Source of the DNA: an uncultured Burkholderiales bacterium
GTDB taxonomy: Bacteria > Pseudomonadota > Gammaproteobacteria > Burkholderiales > Burkholderiaceae_C
DNA length: 64,000 nucleotides
Reading direction: 5' to 3'
Assembly: GCA_937927685.1 (NCBI GenBank)
Contig: CALBSC010000077.1
Span: forward strand, 224,494-288,493
Shown: piece by piece, positions 63,956 through 64,000 of the stretch
How the letters are laid out: each line of letters opens with the position of its first letter
Numbering within the stretch: the stretch's first letter is position 1
Notes under the pieces: model-generated
Database searches by the model: none
What the model was told of the DNA's origin: nothing
The model's input: the letters and a program-made list of their open reading frames with translations, nothing else
Position numbers and translations under genes: made by a program

Positions 63956-64000
63956 TCATAGCGCAGTTTGACGCTGGCGCTCGAATTCATAGGGACTCAT
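63956..64000 (-). CDS. C-terminal end (or whole) of a gene running off the window
   Basis: Minus-strand frame open to the window edge and ending TGA at 63956: MSPYEFERQRQTAL. An ATG occupies the last three bases, so this may be a complete 14-codon peptide or, more likely, the tail of a longer gene. Its stop overlaps ATGA, the tight packing seen in phages and conjugative elements. Confidence 0.35.
   Translation of the reverse strand: MSPYEFERQRQTAL

Larger units (their letters stand above)
63263..64000. mobile_element. Left edge of an integrated genetic element (partial, runs off the window)
   Basis: From the broken tRNA-Lys to the window end the DNA is visibly less GC-rich, uses different codons, and carries very short minus-strand genes. 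By orientation, the chromosome lies left of the tRNA 3' end and the element to the right; the intact tRNA-Lys should be at the far end. Integrase and cargo are outside. Bases 63309-63462 hold no gene I can support, only short repeats such as CTACA/TGTAG at 63463-63476. Confidence 0.6.

Overview
This is a GC-rich, tightly packed chromosomal segment. It most resembles a betaproteobacterium of the order Burkholderiales, probably Comamonadaceae-like. That rests on remembered gene neighbourhoods (smpB/ratA-ratB, guaB-guaA, mltG-tmk-holB-tatD-ankyrin, selO-msrB-yciB-bolA-ppiC, map-glnD, ligA-zipA-smc, dapCDE-prmB) and on protein signatures; no database search was possible. About 54 protein genes are supported, several reduced to very short intergenic gaps or 4-nt stop/start overlaps. 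I see no rRNA, complete tRNA, IS element or CRISPR array.

Layout. 1-2.5 kb: end of an unknown gene, a 3-hydroxyisobutyryl-CoA hydrolase, smpB, and the divergent ratA-ratB pair. 2.7-5.8 kb: guaB and guaA (GMP synthesis), separated by a terminator-like hairpin. 5.9-10.1 kb: a Tat-exported amidohydrolase, a PaiB-like protein, a single reading frame that joins tRNA adenosine deaminase TadA to a DhlA-like haloalkane dehalogenase, and an LD-carboxypeptidase. 10.2-14.4 kb (minus strand): mltG-tmk-holB-tatD-ankyrin. 14.4-16.8 kb: ygfZ, an esterase and an acetyltransferase. 16.8-20.3 kb: a patatin-like protein and tex.

20.4-35.9 kb (minus strand) is a catabolic island: an acyl-CoA synthetase, a complete Liv-type ABC transporter (livKHMGF), then, behind a TetR-operator-like palindrome, a beta-oxidation set (FadB/J-type bifunctional enzyme, thiolase, acyl-CoA dehydrogenase, SDR, hotdog thioesterase, NADP oxidoreductase, SDR). 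It reads as uptake, CoA activation and beta-oxidation of a carboxylic acid. 36-41.6 kb: selO-msrB-yciB-bolA-ppiC with four successive 4-nt overlaps, then rlhA. 41.6-49.2 kb: purL, and divergently map-glnD. 49.2-56.5 kb (minus): an Hpt-domain protein, smc, zipA, ligA. 56.5-62.6 kb: dapC-dapD-dapE (lysine/diaminopimelate), prmB and an ABC-F protein of the YheS type.

The last ~0.75 kb changes character. A tRNA-Lys(UUU) 3' half without its 5' half, followed by its terminator, marks an attachment site. Beyond it the DNA is less GC-rich and holds very small, tightly packed genes, one with its start codon in the loop of a perfect 10-bp palindrome. This looks like the edge of an integrated element whose body lies outside the window.

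The most notable signals are the TadA-dehalogenase fusion, the tRNA-Lys attachment scar with its element edge, a recurring pattern of -10-like hexamers 6-8 nt before SD-less start codons (candidate leaderless mRNAs), a LivF subunit whose Walker A lysine is arginine, and the terminator-like hairpin directly upstream of the SD-less guaA start.
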